DNA from: a bacterium
GTDB lineage: Bacteria; Electryoneota; Electryoneia; Electryoneales; Electryoneaceae
Assembly: GCA_014729955.1 (NCBI GenBank)
Contig: WJJA01000328.1
Span: 1-13,933, forward strand
Length of the DNA stretch: 13,933 bases
Direction: 5' to 3'
Below the pieces are notes generated by a model. It had not been told where the DNA came from. It ran no database searches and saw nothing but the letters and a program-made list of their open reading frames with translations. Positions 6,999-13,933 of the stretch are shown piece by piece (the stretch's first letter is position 1; the number at the start of each line of letters is the position of its first letter). Both the position numbers and the translations under genes were made by a program.

Positions 6999-8129
6999 AT
7001 GATTGACCCGACCATGAACCGTACGCGCTCCATGGTAATGAAGCGTTTCGAAGAACGCTTCGACGAGGCGCCGTCACACGTCGTGTTCACGCCCGGCCGC
7101 GTGAACCTGATCGGGGAGCACACGGACTACAACGACGGATTCGTGCTTCCGACAGCGCTGGACCTGGGTGTGTGGATTGCACTTCGTCCACGCGAAGACA
7201 ACCGTGTGCTGCTTCATTCGAAAGGGCGTAAGAACCCGACGGAACTTCGGTTGACGGATCTCTCCGGCGGCATCCCGCACTGGGGCAAATACGTGCAGGG
7301 TGTTGCATGGGCGTTGAAGGAAGCCGGGTATACGCTTCACGGTTGGGAAGGGGAAATGATCGGGGATGTCCCCGCCGGTGCGGGCCTCTCCTCGTCCGCC
7401 GCTCTGGAAGTAGCCGTCGCGCGCGCCTTTGAAGCGGTCGCCGGGGAAACATGGCTCCCGATCAACATCGCCCGCCTCGCACAGAAGGCGGAAAACGAAT
7501 GGGTCGGCATGCCCTGCGGGATCATGGATCAGATGACCGCCGCCGCTGCTCCGCCCGGGAAGTTGATGTATTTCGATTGTCGAACATTTGACATGCAATT
7601 GTTGGAGCTGCCGACATCCGTGGAGTTGGTGGTGATCGACACCATGACACGCCGTTCGCTGACGGAATCGCGATACCGCAACCGTCGTGTGGAGTGCGAA
7701 GGGGCGGCGAAGGCCCTGCAGGTACAGTCCCTGCGTGACATCAGCGCCCCGGACTTTGGACAGAAGGCGCGTCAGATCGATCCCCTGCTGCGCAAGCGGG
7801 CCATGCATGTGATCCATGAAAATGCACGCGTGCAGCGTGCCGTGCAGGCCATTCTGGAGGGTGACCCTTCCGCGTTGGGCGTTCTGTTGAACGCCGGACA
7901 CGAAAGCCTGAGGGAAGACTTCGAGGTCACCAACGATGAACTGAACCTGTTGGCCGGCCTGGCACAGGAGCATGATACCTGCTACGGCGCACGCATGACC
8001 GGTGCGGGGTTCGGCGGGTGCGTTGTCGCATTGGTGCGAAAAGACGAAGGAGAGCGATTCGTACACGATGTCGGCGCGCAATACGAGAGTCACACCGAAT
8101 TGGCCCCCTGGTCGCACATTCTGCGCTGA
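6999..8129 (+). CDS. galK: Galactokinase
   Basis: A GHMP-family sugar kinase of about 376 residues (E. coli GalK has 382) that phosphorylates galactose to galactose 1-phosphate with ATP in the cytoplasm. The three hallmark motifs are present. PGRVNLIGEHTDYNDGF, near the N-terminus, carries the active-site Arg and substrate-contacting residues. PAGAGLSSSAALEVA is the phosphate loop. TGAGFGGCVVAL lies near the C-terminus. The catalytic Asp sits in GMPCGIMDQM. The start is uncertain. ATGs lie at 6936 (overlapping the upstream stop as ATGA), 6990, 6999, 7014 and 7032. GGAGG at 6992-6996 is very close to 6999 and 17 nt from 7014, while 7014 gives the most typical N-terminal length. No galT, galE or sugar transporter is nearby, so the rest of the Leloir pathway must be elsewhere. 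It is probably cotranscribed with the sensor-like gene. Confidence 0.93.
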   Translation: MIDPTMNRTRSMVMKRFEERFDEAPSHVVFTPGRVNLIGEHTDYNDGFVLPTALDLGVWIALRPREDNRVLLHSKGRKNPTELRLTDLSGGIPHWGKYVQGVAWALKEAGYTLHGWEGEMIGDVPAGAGLSSSAALEVAVARAFEAVAGETWLPINIARLAQKAENEWVGMPCGIMDQMTAAAAPPGKLMYFDCRTFDMQLLELPTSVELVVIDTMTRRSLTESRYRNRRVECEGAAKALQVQSLRDISAPDFGQKARQIDPLLRKRAMHVIHENARVQRAVQAILEGDPSALGVLLNAGHESLREDFEVTNDELNLLAGLAQEHDTCYGARMTGAGFGGCVVALVRKDEGERFVHDVGAQYESHTELAPWSHILR

Positions 8130-8163
8130 CTGTCTTTCCGACCGGCATGACCTTTTACAAACA

Positions 8164-8198
8164 GAAACCGGGCTGCCGCGTGAAGCGACAGCCCGATT
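8164..8198. terminator. Hairpin between convergent galK and aminotransferase genes
   Basis: CGGGCTG (8168-8174) pairs with CAGCCCG (8188-8194). After one mismatch, AAA (8164-8166) pairs with TTT (8196-8198). On the minus strand the stem is followed by GTTTCTGTTTG, and on the plus strand only by ATTTGAAAT. Lying midway between two convergent genes, it probably terminates both, better on the minus strand. Confidence 0.65.
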
Positions 8199-8216
8199 TG
8201 AAATAACTTCAGACCG

Positions 8217-9713
8217 TTACGATCCGTAGTTCTGACGCAGGGCTTCGCGCATGACGTCGATGATCAGGTCAATCTCTTCTGACGTGATCCTGAAGTGCGG
8301 GGTGAAGCGCAGACCGTTCGGACCGCCGTGGATCATCTCCACGCCGTTCACGCGCATGTACTCTTCCACGCCGCCTTCGCCGGTGACCGGGTGCTTTTCC
8401 TCGTCCAGCAGAGCGGCGACCAGCAGGCCGGTGCCGATGATCTGCTTGATCGAGCCGGGGAAGTCCTTGTGCACCGTTTCCAGCTTCTCCAGGAATTCAC
8501 GACCGCGCGCCTGGATGTTCCAGCGCATCGGGTCGTCAATCGCTTCCAGCACACGCACGCCCACCTCGAGCGCGCGCGGGTTGGTGGTCATCGTATTGCC
8601 GTAGACACCGGTCTGGTAAATGCCCGCTGTCCGCTCGTTCACCGCCAGCACCGACAGCGGGAACTGCCCGGCGTTCAGCGCTTTGGAATAGGTCTCCATG
8701 TCAGGTGCTTCGCAGTTCTCAAAGCCGGGATAGTCGACGATGGAAAGGCAACCGTGCGCCCGTAGCGCAGCCTGGATGGAATCCACCACCAGCAGGCTGT
8801 CATGCTGTCTGGTCATTTCTCGACAGAGATCGTAGAAGGACCGCTCCACGCCTTGTCCCGGAATGCCTTCGCCCATCACCGGCTCGATGTAGAGCGCCTG
8901 GTAGTAGACATTCTTCGCGTCGGCGTCTTCGAACGCTTTCCTCAGCGCCGCTTCGTCGTTGATCGGAACGAAGTCCACCTGCTGGTCGAGACGGAAGGAG
9001 GCGAGGTTCTCTTCGTAGGCGTCGCGTGTGGAATGGGAGATCCGTGCGGCCTGGTAGGTGCGACCGTGGAAGCCGTCTTCCAGTGCCAGCACACGCACCG
9101 CTTTCCCTTCGTGGGGAGCGCCCTTCGAGATCTGGTTGTTGGCGTGGATGTCCGCGATACGCGAGGAAAGCGTGACCGCTTCGGAACCGCTGTTCAGGCA
9201 GAGGAACTTGTAGAACGGGCACTGTCCGCGCTTCCGGCCGATCTCTTCCATCAAGCGGTCGCTGAACCGTTTCTGGCTCAGGGTCGGCGTCATTACGTTG
9301 GCCATCACCCACGGTTCGCCGAGCCCGTCAACCAGCTCGTCCGGCGCATGGCCGAGCCCGAGCATGCCGTACCCGCCGGAATCATGCAGCACAGCACCAT
9401 GCGTGGTCACGATCCACGGCCCCTTCGCCGCCAGCGGCACATAGGGGTTGCGGCCGGAGTGCGGGTAGAAGTTCACATACCGTTCCTGCAGCAATTCGCA
9501 AAGCTCAGTCTCGTCCATTTTCAGCAATGCGAGCTCTTCATCGCCCAGGGACTCGGCACGCTCCAACGCGCGGTCGACCGCTGTCACAAGGGTGTCGTCA
9601 CGATCCAGGAAGGTTTCTACGACCTTGTCACGTAAACCCGTGGTTTTCGCGGGGCCGCTGTTGTTACGAAGGGTGTCCAGTTTTTTCAGGGAGGCTTTCG
9701 GATCATGTGCCAT
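8217..9713 (-). CDS. Class III PLP-dependent aminotransferase, substrate unknown
   Basis: A 498-residue fold-type I enzyme of the class III (omega-amino) aminotransferase group. Visible PLP-site elements are SGSEA (175-179, phosphate binding), HGRT (216-219), Asp311 in VVDSIQAALR, which contacts the pyridine nitrogen, Lys344 in ETYSKALNAG, which forms the Schiff base, and GNTMTTNP (372-379). Most relatives read DEVQ where this protein has DSIQ. About 90 residues precede the usual domain start, making it longer than the 400-450 residues of ArgD or GabT. These points suggest a distinct subfamily, so neither lysine, ornithine nor GABA specificity is assigned. AAGGAG lies 11 nt before the ATG at 9713. 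A good promoter (9883-9911) and a foldable leader of about 160 nt precede it. It appears to be a single-gene unit convergent with galK and divergent from the protease operon. Confidence 0.85.
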   Translation of the reverse strand: MAHDPKASLKKLDTLRNNSGPAKTTGLRDKVVETFLDRDDTLVTAVDRALERAESLGDEELALLKMDETELCELLQERYVNFYPHSGRNPYVPLAAKGPWIVTTHGAVLHDSGGYGMLGLGHAPDELVDGLGEPWVMANVMTPTLSQKRFSDRLMEEIGRKRGQCPFYKFLCLNSGSEAVTLSSRIADIHANNQISKGAPHEGKAVRVLALEDGFHGRTYQAARISHSTRDAYEENLASFRLDQQVDFVPINDEAALRKAFEDADAKNVYYQALYIEPVMGEGIPGQGVERSFYDLCREMTRQHDSLLVVDSIQAALRAHGCLSIVDYPGFENCEAPDMETYSKALNAGQFPLSVLAVNERTAGIYQTGVYGNTMTTNPRALEVGVRVLEAIDDPMRWNIQARGREFLEKLETVHKDFPGSIKQIIGTGLLVAALLDEEKHPVTGEGGVEEYMRVNGVEMIHGGPNGLRFTPHFRITSEEIDLIIDVMREALRQNYGS

Positions 9714-9806
9714 GAGTCGTCTACGTGCTCCTTGTGGGGGTTGGGGTTAAAGCCTGACAAGTGTATGTGTAACAACATGCTTGCGTTGTCCGCCCGGCAG
9801 AACGTT

Positions 9807-9848
9807 GTATCGGGTCACGGCCTGCGTCAGCGGGGTTTGGCCCGACAC
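9807..9848 (-). ncRNA. Potential structured leader of the aminotransferase mRNA
   Basis: In the predicted leader, GTGTCGGG (9848-9841) can pair with CCCGATAC (9814-9807) over 8 bp with one G-U pair. Inside it a GGCC/GGCC pairing closes a loop of about 16 nt. It lies about 95-135 nt before the start codon. No match to a known riboswitch consensus was recognised. It is offered as a possible cis-regulatory RNA. Confidence 0.3.
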
Positions 9849-9882
9849 GAATAGTGGATCATAAACGGCACCGGTCTGTTTC

Positions 9883-9911
9883 ATAATAACGGGAGGGAAA
9901 GGATGTAGCAA
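9883..9911 (-). promoter_or_regulatory. Promoter of the aminotransferase gene
   Basis: On the minus strand TTGCTA (9911-9906) and TATTAT (9888-9883) are separated by exactly 17 nt. The -10 box matches five of six consensus positions and the -35 four of six. The start would be near 9876, giving a leader of about 160 nt before the ATG at 9713. Confidence 0.6.
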
Positions 9912-10008
9912 GTGAAGATTCGTGCGTTTTCTCCCTGTGAGAACCGGCAACACCTGTTGTTGTACAGCCTTGTTCCGGCGGGCTCCCAAGGCGGGAGAGC
10001 AGTGAAAT

Positions 10009-10038
10009 TTGCTTCCCATTTCCCCATTTTCCTATTCT
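10009..10038 (+). promoter_or_regulatory. Candidate promoter of the protease-purB-purC operon
   Basis: TTGCTT (10009-10014) is followed after 18 nt by TATTCT (10033-10038); an alternative TATACT overlaps at 10038-10043. The boxes are fair rather than strong. It lies about 75 nt before the protease ATG in the only intergenic space upstream of the operon. Confidence 0.35.
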
Positions 10039-10118
10039 ATACTCTGGTTTGGTTTGTTCAGCTGTACACTACAGGCATGTTTGCAAGGTGAAAAGTCCTC
10101 CGGGACAGGTGCGAAACG

Positions 10119-11327
10119 ATGCATCGTATCACACGCTGGTTTTTATTCGGATTGCTGCTGGGCGGCGCGGCGATGGGTTTGATCTACCTGGGCGCCGGGC
10201 TGGAGCGCGGCGGGGTGATCCCGGACAGCCTGAATCCGAATGTCTCCGGCACCCTCGCTTATGCGCAGGCACAGCAACAGATCACTCAGGATCTTTACGC
10301 CCAGCGCCGCAATGCGATCACCATCGCCATCGAGGAGACATCGCCGGCGGTGGTCGGCATTACGGTCACCCAGATGCGTGAATTCCGTGCACGCAGTCCC
10401 CTGTACGACGATCCCTTCTTCCGCTACTTTTTCGGCATCCCGGAACGACGATTCCGTCAACCGGTGCAGAACCTCGGTTCCGGCTTCATCATCACCGAGG
10501 ACGGCTACGTGCTGACCAACGAGCACGTAGTCCATGGTGCCGTGGAGATTGTCGTGTCCACCTCCGAAGGCCGGCAGATGCCGGCGGAGCTGATCGGGCT
10601 CGACTATGACACCGACATCGCCCTGCTGAAAGTCGAACACGACGAGCCGCTTCCCCACCTGGACTTCGCCGATTCAGATGATGTGATTGTCGGCGAGTGG
10701 GCGATTGCCGTCGGCAACCCTTTCGGCCTTTTTGAGATCAATGACAAGCCGTCGGTATCCGTCGGCGTGGTTTCCGCCACGCAACGCGATTTCGAACGCA
10801 ATGACACCGGCAGGCTCTACCGCGGGATGATCCAGACCGACGCGGCGATCAACCAGGGTAACTCCGGCGGACCGCTGGTCAATGTGATGGGACGTGTGAT
10901 CGGCATGAACGCCTTTATCTTCTCCCAGGGAGGCGGCGGGTCCATCGGGATCGGCTTTGCGATACCGGCGAACATGCTGCGTAACGTGTTCGAAGAGCTG
11001 AAATCACGCGGTAAGGTAGACCGCGATTTCTGGACCGGCCTGGTCGTGCAGAACATCGACCGCCTGATCGCGATGAGCCTCGGTTTCCCGCATGAGTACG
11101 GTGTGATTATCACCGACGTCGAAGAGGAGAGCCCCGCGGATCATGCCGAATTGAAGCCTACCGACATCATCATGGAAATTGACGGCACCCCGATCCGTGA
11201 CACCGGGCATGTACGGCGCTATTTCCGTGACCATGACCTCCGAGTCGGCGACCGCGTCAAAATGAACATCTTCCGGGAAGGCAAGGAACAGACGGTATAC
11301 ATGACACTGGAGGCTCGACCGGAGTGA
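10119..11327 (+). CDS. HtrA/DegP-type membrane-anchored serine protease
   Basis: A 402-residue trypsin-like (S1C) protease. Residues 6-27 (RWFLFGLLLGGAAMGLIYLG) form an N-terminal anchor or uncleaved signal, placing the enzyme in the periplasm. The catalytic triad is His136 (LTNEHVV), Asp166 (DYDTDIALL) and Ser249 (QGNSGGPL). The oxyanion region GNSGGP is intact. The loop around 94-115 (PLYDDPFFRYFFGIPE) is typical of DegP/DegQ-like enzymes. One PDZ domain covers about 302-400, as in DegS-like or single-PDZ HtrA proteins, whereas DegP has two. Such proteases degrade or sense misfolded envelope proteins; whether this one acts in stress signalling or general quality control is not visible. The ribosome site (AGGTG) is weak. 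Its TGA overlaps the GTG start of purB, so expression of the two is linked. The symbol is left open because degP, degQ, degS and htrA cannot be separated here. Confidence 0.92.
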   Translation: MHRITRWFLFGLLLGGAAMGLIYLGAGLERGGVIPDSLNPNVSGTLAYAQAQQQITQDLYAQRRNAITIAIEETSPAVVGITVTQMREFRARSPLYDDPFFRYFFGIPERRFRQPVQNLGSGFIITEDGYVLTNEHVVHGAVEIVVSTSEGRQMPAELIGLDYDTDIALLKVEHDEPLPHLDFADSDDVIVGEWAIAVGNPFGLFEINDKPSVSVGVVSATQRDFERNDTGRLYRGMIQTDAAINQGNSGGPLVNVMGRVIGMNAFIFSQGGGGSIGIGFAIPANMLRNVFEELKSRGKVDRDFWTGLVVQNIDRLIAMSLGFPHEYGVIITDVEEESPADHAELKPTDIIMEIDGTPIRDTGHVRRYFRDHDLRVGDRVKMNIFREGKEQTVYMTLEARPE

Positions 11328-12634
11328 TTGAACGGTATACCCGTCCGGCGATCGGGGCGATCTGGACCGAAGAGACGAAATTCAACGCCTGGCTGCAGGT
11401 GGAACTGGCCGTGTGCGAAGCATGGAACCGTCGCGGCAAGATCCCGGACGACGCATTGGCGGAGATCAAACAGAAGGCTGCGTTCGACACCGAACGTGTG
11501 CTGGAGATCGAGCAGACCACACGTCATGATGTGATCGCCTTCCTGACCAATGTCGCTGAATATGTAGGGCCCGCCTCACGCTTCATCCATCTCGGCATGA
11601 CCTCCTCCGACATGCTCGATACTGCAACGGCCTTGCAGATCAAGCAGGCGGGCGAGATCCTGTTGGACGGTTGCGAGCGCGTGACAACAGCGCTGGCGGT
11701 AAAGGCGGTGGAGTACAGGGAGACGCCCGCGGTGGGACGCACGCACGGCATTCACGCCGAGCCGGTGGCGTTCGGCCTGCGCTTTGCACGGTTCTACGAG
11801 CAGATGACACGTGCGAAGGAACGCCTGCGGCAGGCATGGAAGGAAGCCTGCACCGGCAAGCTGTCCGGCGCGGTCGGAGCCTACATTCACCTCGAGCCTG
11901 AGATGGAGCAGGAGGTGATGGATTCGCTGGGTTTGAAGCCGGCTCTGATTTCTTCGCAGGTGGTCTCGCGTGATCGTCACGCCGACTTCCTCGGCGCGAT
12001 TGCCCTCGTCGGGGCCGTACTCGAATCGGTCGCCCTGGAGATCCGTCATTTGCAGCGGACCGAGGTTTCGGAGGCGCGTGAAGGCTTCCGCAAGGGCCAG
12101 AAGGGTTCCAGCGCGATGCCCCATAAACGCAATCCGATTGACTCGGAGAAAATCTGCGGCATGGCGCGTCTGCTGCGCGGCAACATGCATGCAGCTTACG
12201 AGAACGTCGCTCTCTGGCATGAACGTGACATCTCCCATTCCTCCGTTGAACGCGTTATTTTGCCCGACAGCACCATCGGATTGGATTATCTTCTTCACCT
12301 TACCGCGGACGTGGTGGAGAACCTCTATGTCGACCCGGACCGGATTCGTCGCAATTTCGAGATAACCGGCGGCGCAGTCTTCACGGAAGGTGTGATGCTC
12401 GCCCTGGTGGACAGGGGCCGGACACGAGAAGAAGCGTACGCCGTGGTACAGCGCATCAGTCAGGATGCGATCGATCGACAGGTACCGGTGAAGGACGCGG
12501 CGTTGTCGTCCGATGAGTTACTAGAGATCCTGGGGGAAGAGACTTTGCACACCCTCTTCGATTTGCAGCATGCCCTCAGGCACGTGGATAAAATCTATCA
12601 ACGATTGGGACTGTCGGCGGAGGGCCGTTCCTGA
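11324..12634 (+). CDS. purB: Adenylosuccinate lyase
   Basis: A 436-residue cytoplasmic enzyme of the fumarase/aspartase superfamily, of B. subtilis-like length. It removes fumarate from SAICAR (step 8 of purine synthesis) and from adenylosuccinate to give AMP. The family signature SSAMPHKRNP (262-271) carries the catalytic serine on its mobile loop. His141 (GRTHGIHAEP) and His68 (TRHDVIAF) are the other active-site histidines. HLGMTSSD (89-96) contributes to substrate binding. Translation starts at GTG 11324, overlapping the protease stop by 4 nt (GTGA), with GGAGG at 11309-11313 ten nt upstream. purC follows after 44 nt, so the two consecutive pathway enzymes, PurC then PurB in reaction order, are made together. 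Confidence 0.96.
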   Translation: MIERYTRPAIGAIWTEETKFNAWLQVELAVCEAWNRRGKIPDDALAEIKQKAAFDTERVLEIEQTTRHDVIAFLTNVAEYVGPASRFIHLGMTSSDMLDTATALQIKQAGEILLDGCERVTTALAVKAVEYRETPAVGRTHGIHAEPVAFGLRFARFYEQMTRAKERLRQAWKEACTGKLSGAVGAYIHLEPEMEQEVMDSLGLKPALISSQVVSRDRHADFLGAIALVGAVLESVALEIRHLQRTEVSEAREGFRKGQKGSSAMPHKRNPIDSEKICGMARLLRGNMHAAYENVALWHERDISHSSVERVILPDSTIGLDYLLHLTADVVENLYVDPDRIRRNFEITGGAVFTEGVMLALVDRGRTREEAYAVVQRISQDAIDRQVPVKDAALSSDELLEILGEETLHTLFDLQHALRHVDKIYQRLGLSAEGRS

Positions 12635-12678
12635 ACCGTCCCGCGGCATGCCCGGCATGACAACCAGGAGACCAACCC

Positions 12679-13386
12679 ATGGAGAAAAAGGATCTGCTGT
12701 ACGAAGGCAAGGCCAAGATCCTTTACCTCACCGAAGACCAGGACATGCTCGTGCAGGTCTTCAAGGATGATCTGACAGCGTTCAACGGTACCAAGAAGGG
12801 ACGCTTTCAGGGCAAAGGCGGCATCTGCAACGCCCTCAGCACCTTCTTTTTCGAATACCTCGAAAATTACCATGTGCCGACCCATTTCCAGAAAAGCCTT
12901 TCTGAAAACGAAATGCTGGTCCGACGACTGGAAATGATTCCGGTCGAAGTCGTCGTGCGCAACATCGCCACCGCCACGCTTGCGAAGACGTACAACCTCG
13001 AAGAGGGCAAGGTTCTGCCCTATCCGATCATCGAGTTCTTCCTCAAGGATGACCGTCTCGGCGATCCGATGATCAACGAGCATCACGCCTACGCGCTGGG
13101 GCATGCCACCCCCGAAGAAATGCGTATGATTACCCGTGTCGCGTCCAAGGTCAACGCCATTCTGAAAGCCTTCCTGGATCGTCGCGGCCTGCTCCTGGTC
13201 GACTTCAAGCTTGAGTTCGGCAAGTCGGGCAAGGACATCCTGATCGGGGACGAAATTACACCCGACACATGCCGTATCTGGGACAAGAAGACGAACAAGA
13301 AGATGGACAAGGACCGTTTCCGCTACGACATGGGCGGGGTGGACAAGGTCTACAAGGAGCTGCTGGACCGTGTATTGAACCAGTAA
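12679..13386 (+). CDS. purC: Phosphoribosylaminoimidazole-succinocarboxamide synthase
   Basis: A 235-residue SAICAR synthetase, of normal bacterial length. It joins CAIR and aspartate using ATP, the step before PurB. The ATP-grasp-like N-terminus has LLYEGKAK and FKDDLTAFNGTKKG. The C-terminal part has LLLVDFKLEFG and LIGDEITPDTCRIWD, then KMDKDRFR, all standard. One oddity is the sequence after VEVVVRN, usually IA(A/T)GSL in this family, which reads IATATL. The normally conserved Gly-Ser is therefore Ala-Thr (about residues 99-100), while EFFLKDDRLGDPMI downstream is intact. The frame is continuous and the rest is well conserved, so the gene is probably functional. CAGGAG at 12665-12670 lies 8 nt before the ATG. 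It is the last gene of the protease-purB-purC operon, with an intrinsic terminator about 35 nt past the stop. Confidence 0.96.
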   Translation: MEKKDLLYEGKAKILYLTEDQDMLVQVFKDDLTAFNGTKKGRFQGKGGICNALSTFFFEYLENYHVPTHFQKSLSENEMLVRRLEMIPVEVVVRNIATATLAKTYNLEEGKVLPYPIIEFFLKDDRLGDPMINEHHAYALGHATPEEMRMITRVASKVNAILKAFLDRRGLLLVDFKLEFGKSGKDILIGDEITPDTCRIWDKKTNKKMDKDRFRYDMGGVDKVYKELLDRVLNQ

Positions 13387-13419
13387 AGGTCGGCAGATCG
13401 ATCGTAACCGGCAAAGTGT

Positions 13420-13451
13420 GGGCGTCCTGTGATCGGACGCCCTTTTTATTT
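13420..13451 (+). terminator. Intrinsic terminator after purC
   Basis: GGGCGTCC (13420-13427) and GGACGCCC (13435-13442) form a perfect 8-bp stem with a 7-nt loop. TTTTTATTT follows directly. This is a strong Rho-independent terminator for the plus-strand operon. The minus side lacks a T-run, so it would not stop the convergent glycosyltransferase transcript in the same way. Confidence 0.93.
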
Positions 13452-13463
13452 CCGATTCCCGTT

Positions 13464-13482
13464 GGACCGCTTCATCCGGTCC
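13464..13482 (-). repeat. Small inverted repeat after the glycosyltransferase gene
   Basis: GGACCG (13464-13469) and CGGTCC (13477-13482) form a 6-bp stem with a 7-nt loop, just past the glycosyltransferase stop on the minus strand. No T-run follows, so it is at most a weak or Rho-assisted end. Confidence 0.3.
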
Positions 13483-13495
13483 GAGTCCGGGCCGT

Positions 13496-13933
13496 TCACG
13501 CTTGCTCCGGATTCCCCCGTGATTGCAGAAGGGACAGAAGGGTTTCCACACGATTGCGGATGGTATGCTTCTCGAGGACTACGGTCCGCAGGGTTTCCGC
13601 GAGCGAACGGCGGCGCTCAGGAGAGGCAAGAAGCGATTCCGTACGTTCAACCAGGGTTTGCACGTCGTCATACAGCAACTCGTCCAGATCCCTGCCGAAC
13701 AGATCGGTCCACCCCTCGAGCCGGTCATTCAGCACCGCATTTCCACAGGCGCCGACATCGAACACTCGCTGGTTCGGGCAGGCTCGCATCTGGAGATTGG
13801 TGAAGGAAAGATGCACCGCATCGGAACGGTAGATGCGCGGAAGGTCATGGTTGTAGTCGGCCGGTCCGCGCAGTTCCACGCCCTCCGGGAGCTGCCCCTC
13901 CCAACCCGCCCCGTATACCACAGGCCGGAACGG
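13496..13933 (-). CDS. CgeB-like glycosyltransferase, C-terminal part (5' end outside window)
   Basis: At least 145 codons are open to the window edge, so the start lies beyond 13933. The in-frame GTG at 13919-13921 (VVYGAGW) is internal. The visible part is the C-terminal half of a GT-B glycosyltransferase of the CgeB/Glyco_trans_1_2 type. It begins with a strand (PVVYGAGWEG), followed by YRSDAVHLSFTNLQMR and then NQRVFDVGACGNAVLNDR, the region that normally contacts the nucleotide sugar. A stretch resembling VERTESLLASPERRRSLAE leads to the final helix HTIRNRVETLL. Such enzymes transfer sugars onto spore, cell-surface or protein targets; the acceptor cannot be told from this fragment. It is convergent with purC, 109 nt apart, and has a different function from the purine operon. 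Confidence 0.8.
   Translation of the reverse strand, partial: PFRPVVYGAGWEGQLPEGVELRGPADYNHDLPRIYRSDAVHLSFTNLQMRACPNQRVFDVGACGNAVLNDRLEGWTDLFGRDLDELLYDDVQTLVERTESLLASPERRRSLAETLRTVVLEKHTIRNRVETLLSLLQSRGNPEQA

Larger units (their letters stand above)
9714..10118. other. Divergent intergenic region
   Basis: The 405 bases between the aminotransferase gene and the protease gene hold the aminotransferase promoter and its structured leader, a candidate plus-strand promoter near 10009-10038, and a CTCCC/GGGAG inverted repeat near 9980-10000. A 90-codon minus-strand frame at 9747-10019 spans the aminotransferase promoter, has no recognisable content and is not called. Confidence 0.6.

Noticed and set aside
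6028..7077. 349-codon minus-strand frame opposite the sensor-like gene
   Set aside because: Antisense shadow rich in His, Arg, Asp and Gln; the plus-strand frame has clear membrane helices and motifs.
7074..8117. 347-codon minus-strand frame opposite galK
   Set aside because: Antisense shadow of a gene with all galactokinase motifs.
9747..10019. 90-codon minus-strand frame in the divergent intergenic region
   Set aside because: It contains the better-supported aminotransferase promoter and has no recognisable content.
12598..13551. 317-codon minus-strand frame opposite purC
   Set aside because: Antisense shadow of purC that also crosses the purC terminator.
1..13933. CRISPR array, insertion sequence, prophage, toxin-antitoxin or defence system
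   Set aside because: No regularly spaced repeats, transposase, integrase, terminal repeats or defence-type proteins were seen on either strand.

Overview
The window is an ordinary-looking bacterial chromosome segment of moderately high GC by eye. It holds nine complete genes and one partial gene, with no mobile element, CRISPR array, tRNA or rRNA visible. Shine-Dalgarno sites of the AAGGAG/GGAGG type precede most genes, and the promoters that can be read are sigma70-like (TTG... / TATAAT-like). The transporter genes (GldA/F/G-like plus DUF4340), the membrane-anchored HtrA protease and the vitamin-uptake-like sensor protein suggest a Gram-negative bacterium. It could belong to or near the FCB group (Rhodothermota, Balneolota, Gemmatimonadota or similar). 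Clear Shine-Dalgarno use argues against core Bacteroidia. The phylum is an inference and is not fixed by the sequence.

Left part (1-5540), all on the minus strand. Bases 1-508 carry no convincing gene, only inverted repeats. A DinB-fold protein gene (509-994) has its own promoter and a leader of about 130 nt. Next to it is a four-gene operon read from 5540 down to 1327: ABC ATPase, ABC-2 type permease, GldG-like auxiliary protein and DUF4340 protein. The genes overlap by 4 nt or nearly touch, and a strong intrinsic terminator at 1246-1276 ends the operon. Together they should form one inner-membrane ABC complex with two membrane-anchored periplasmic subunits; its substrate is unknown.

Middle (5541-8216). 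A divergent control region separates that operon from a plus-strand pair. The first gene of the pair encodes a multi-pass membrane sensor-like protein with a coiled coil and a C-terminal four-cysteine module. The second encodes galactokinase. A hairpin lies between galK and the convergent class III aminotransferase gene.

Right part (8217-13933). The minus-strand aminotransferase gene and the plus-strand HtrA-purB-purC operon diverge from a 405-nt intergenic region. That region holds a good promoter for the aminotransferase and a foldable leader. The protease stop and the purB GTG start overlap (GTGA), so a periplasmic quality-control protease is translationally coupled to two purine-biosynthesis enzymes. 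An intrinsic terminator follows purC. The window ends inside a convergent CgeB-like glycosyltransferase gene that lacks its 5' part.

Nothing here proves a new system. The best leads are the sensor-like protein with no recognisable enzymatic output, a PurC whose usual Gly-Ser signature is replaced, the structured leader of the aminotransferase gene, and the HtrA-purB coupling.
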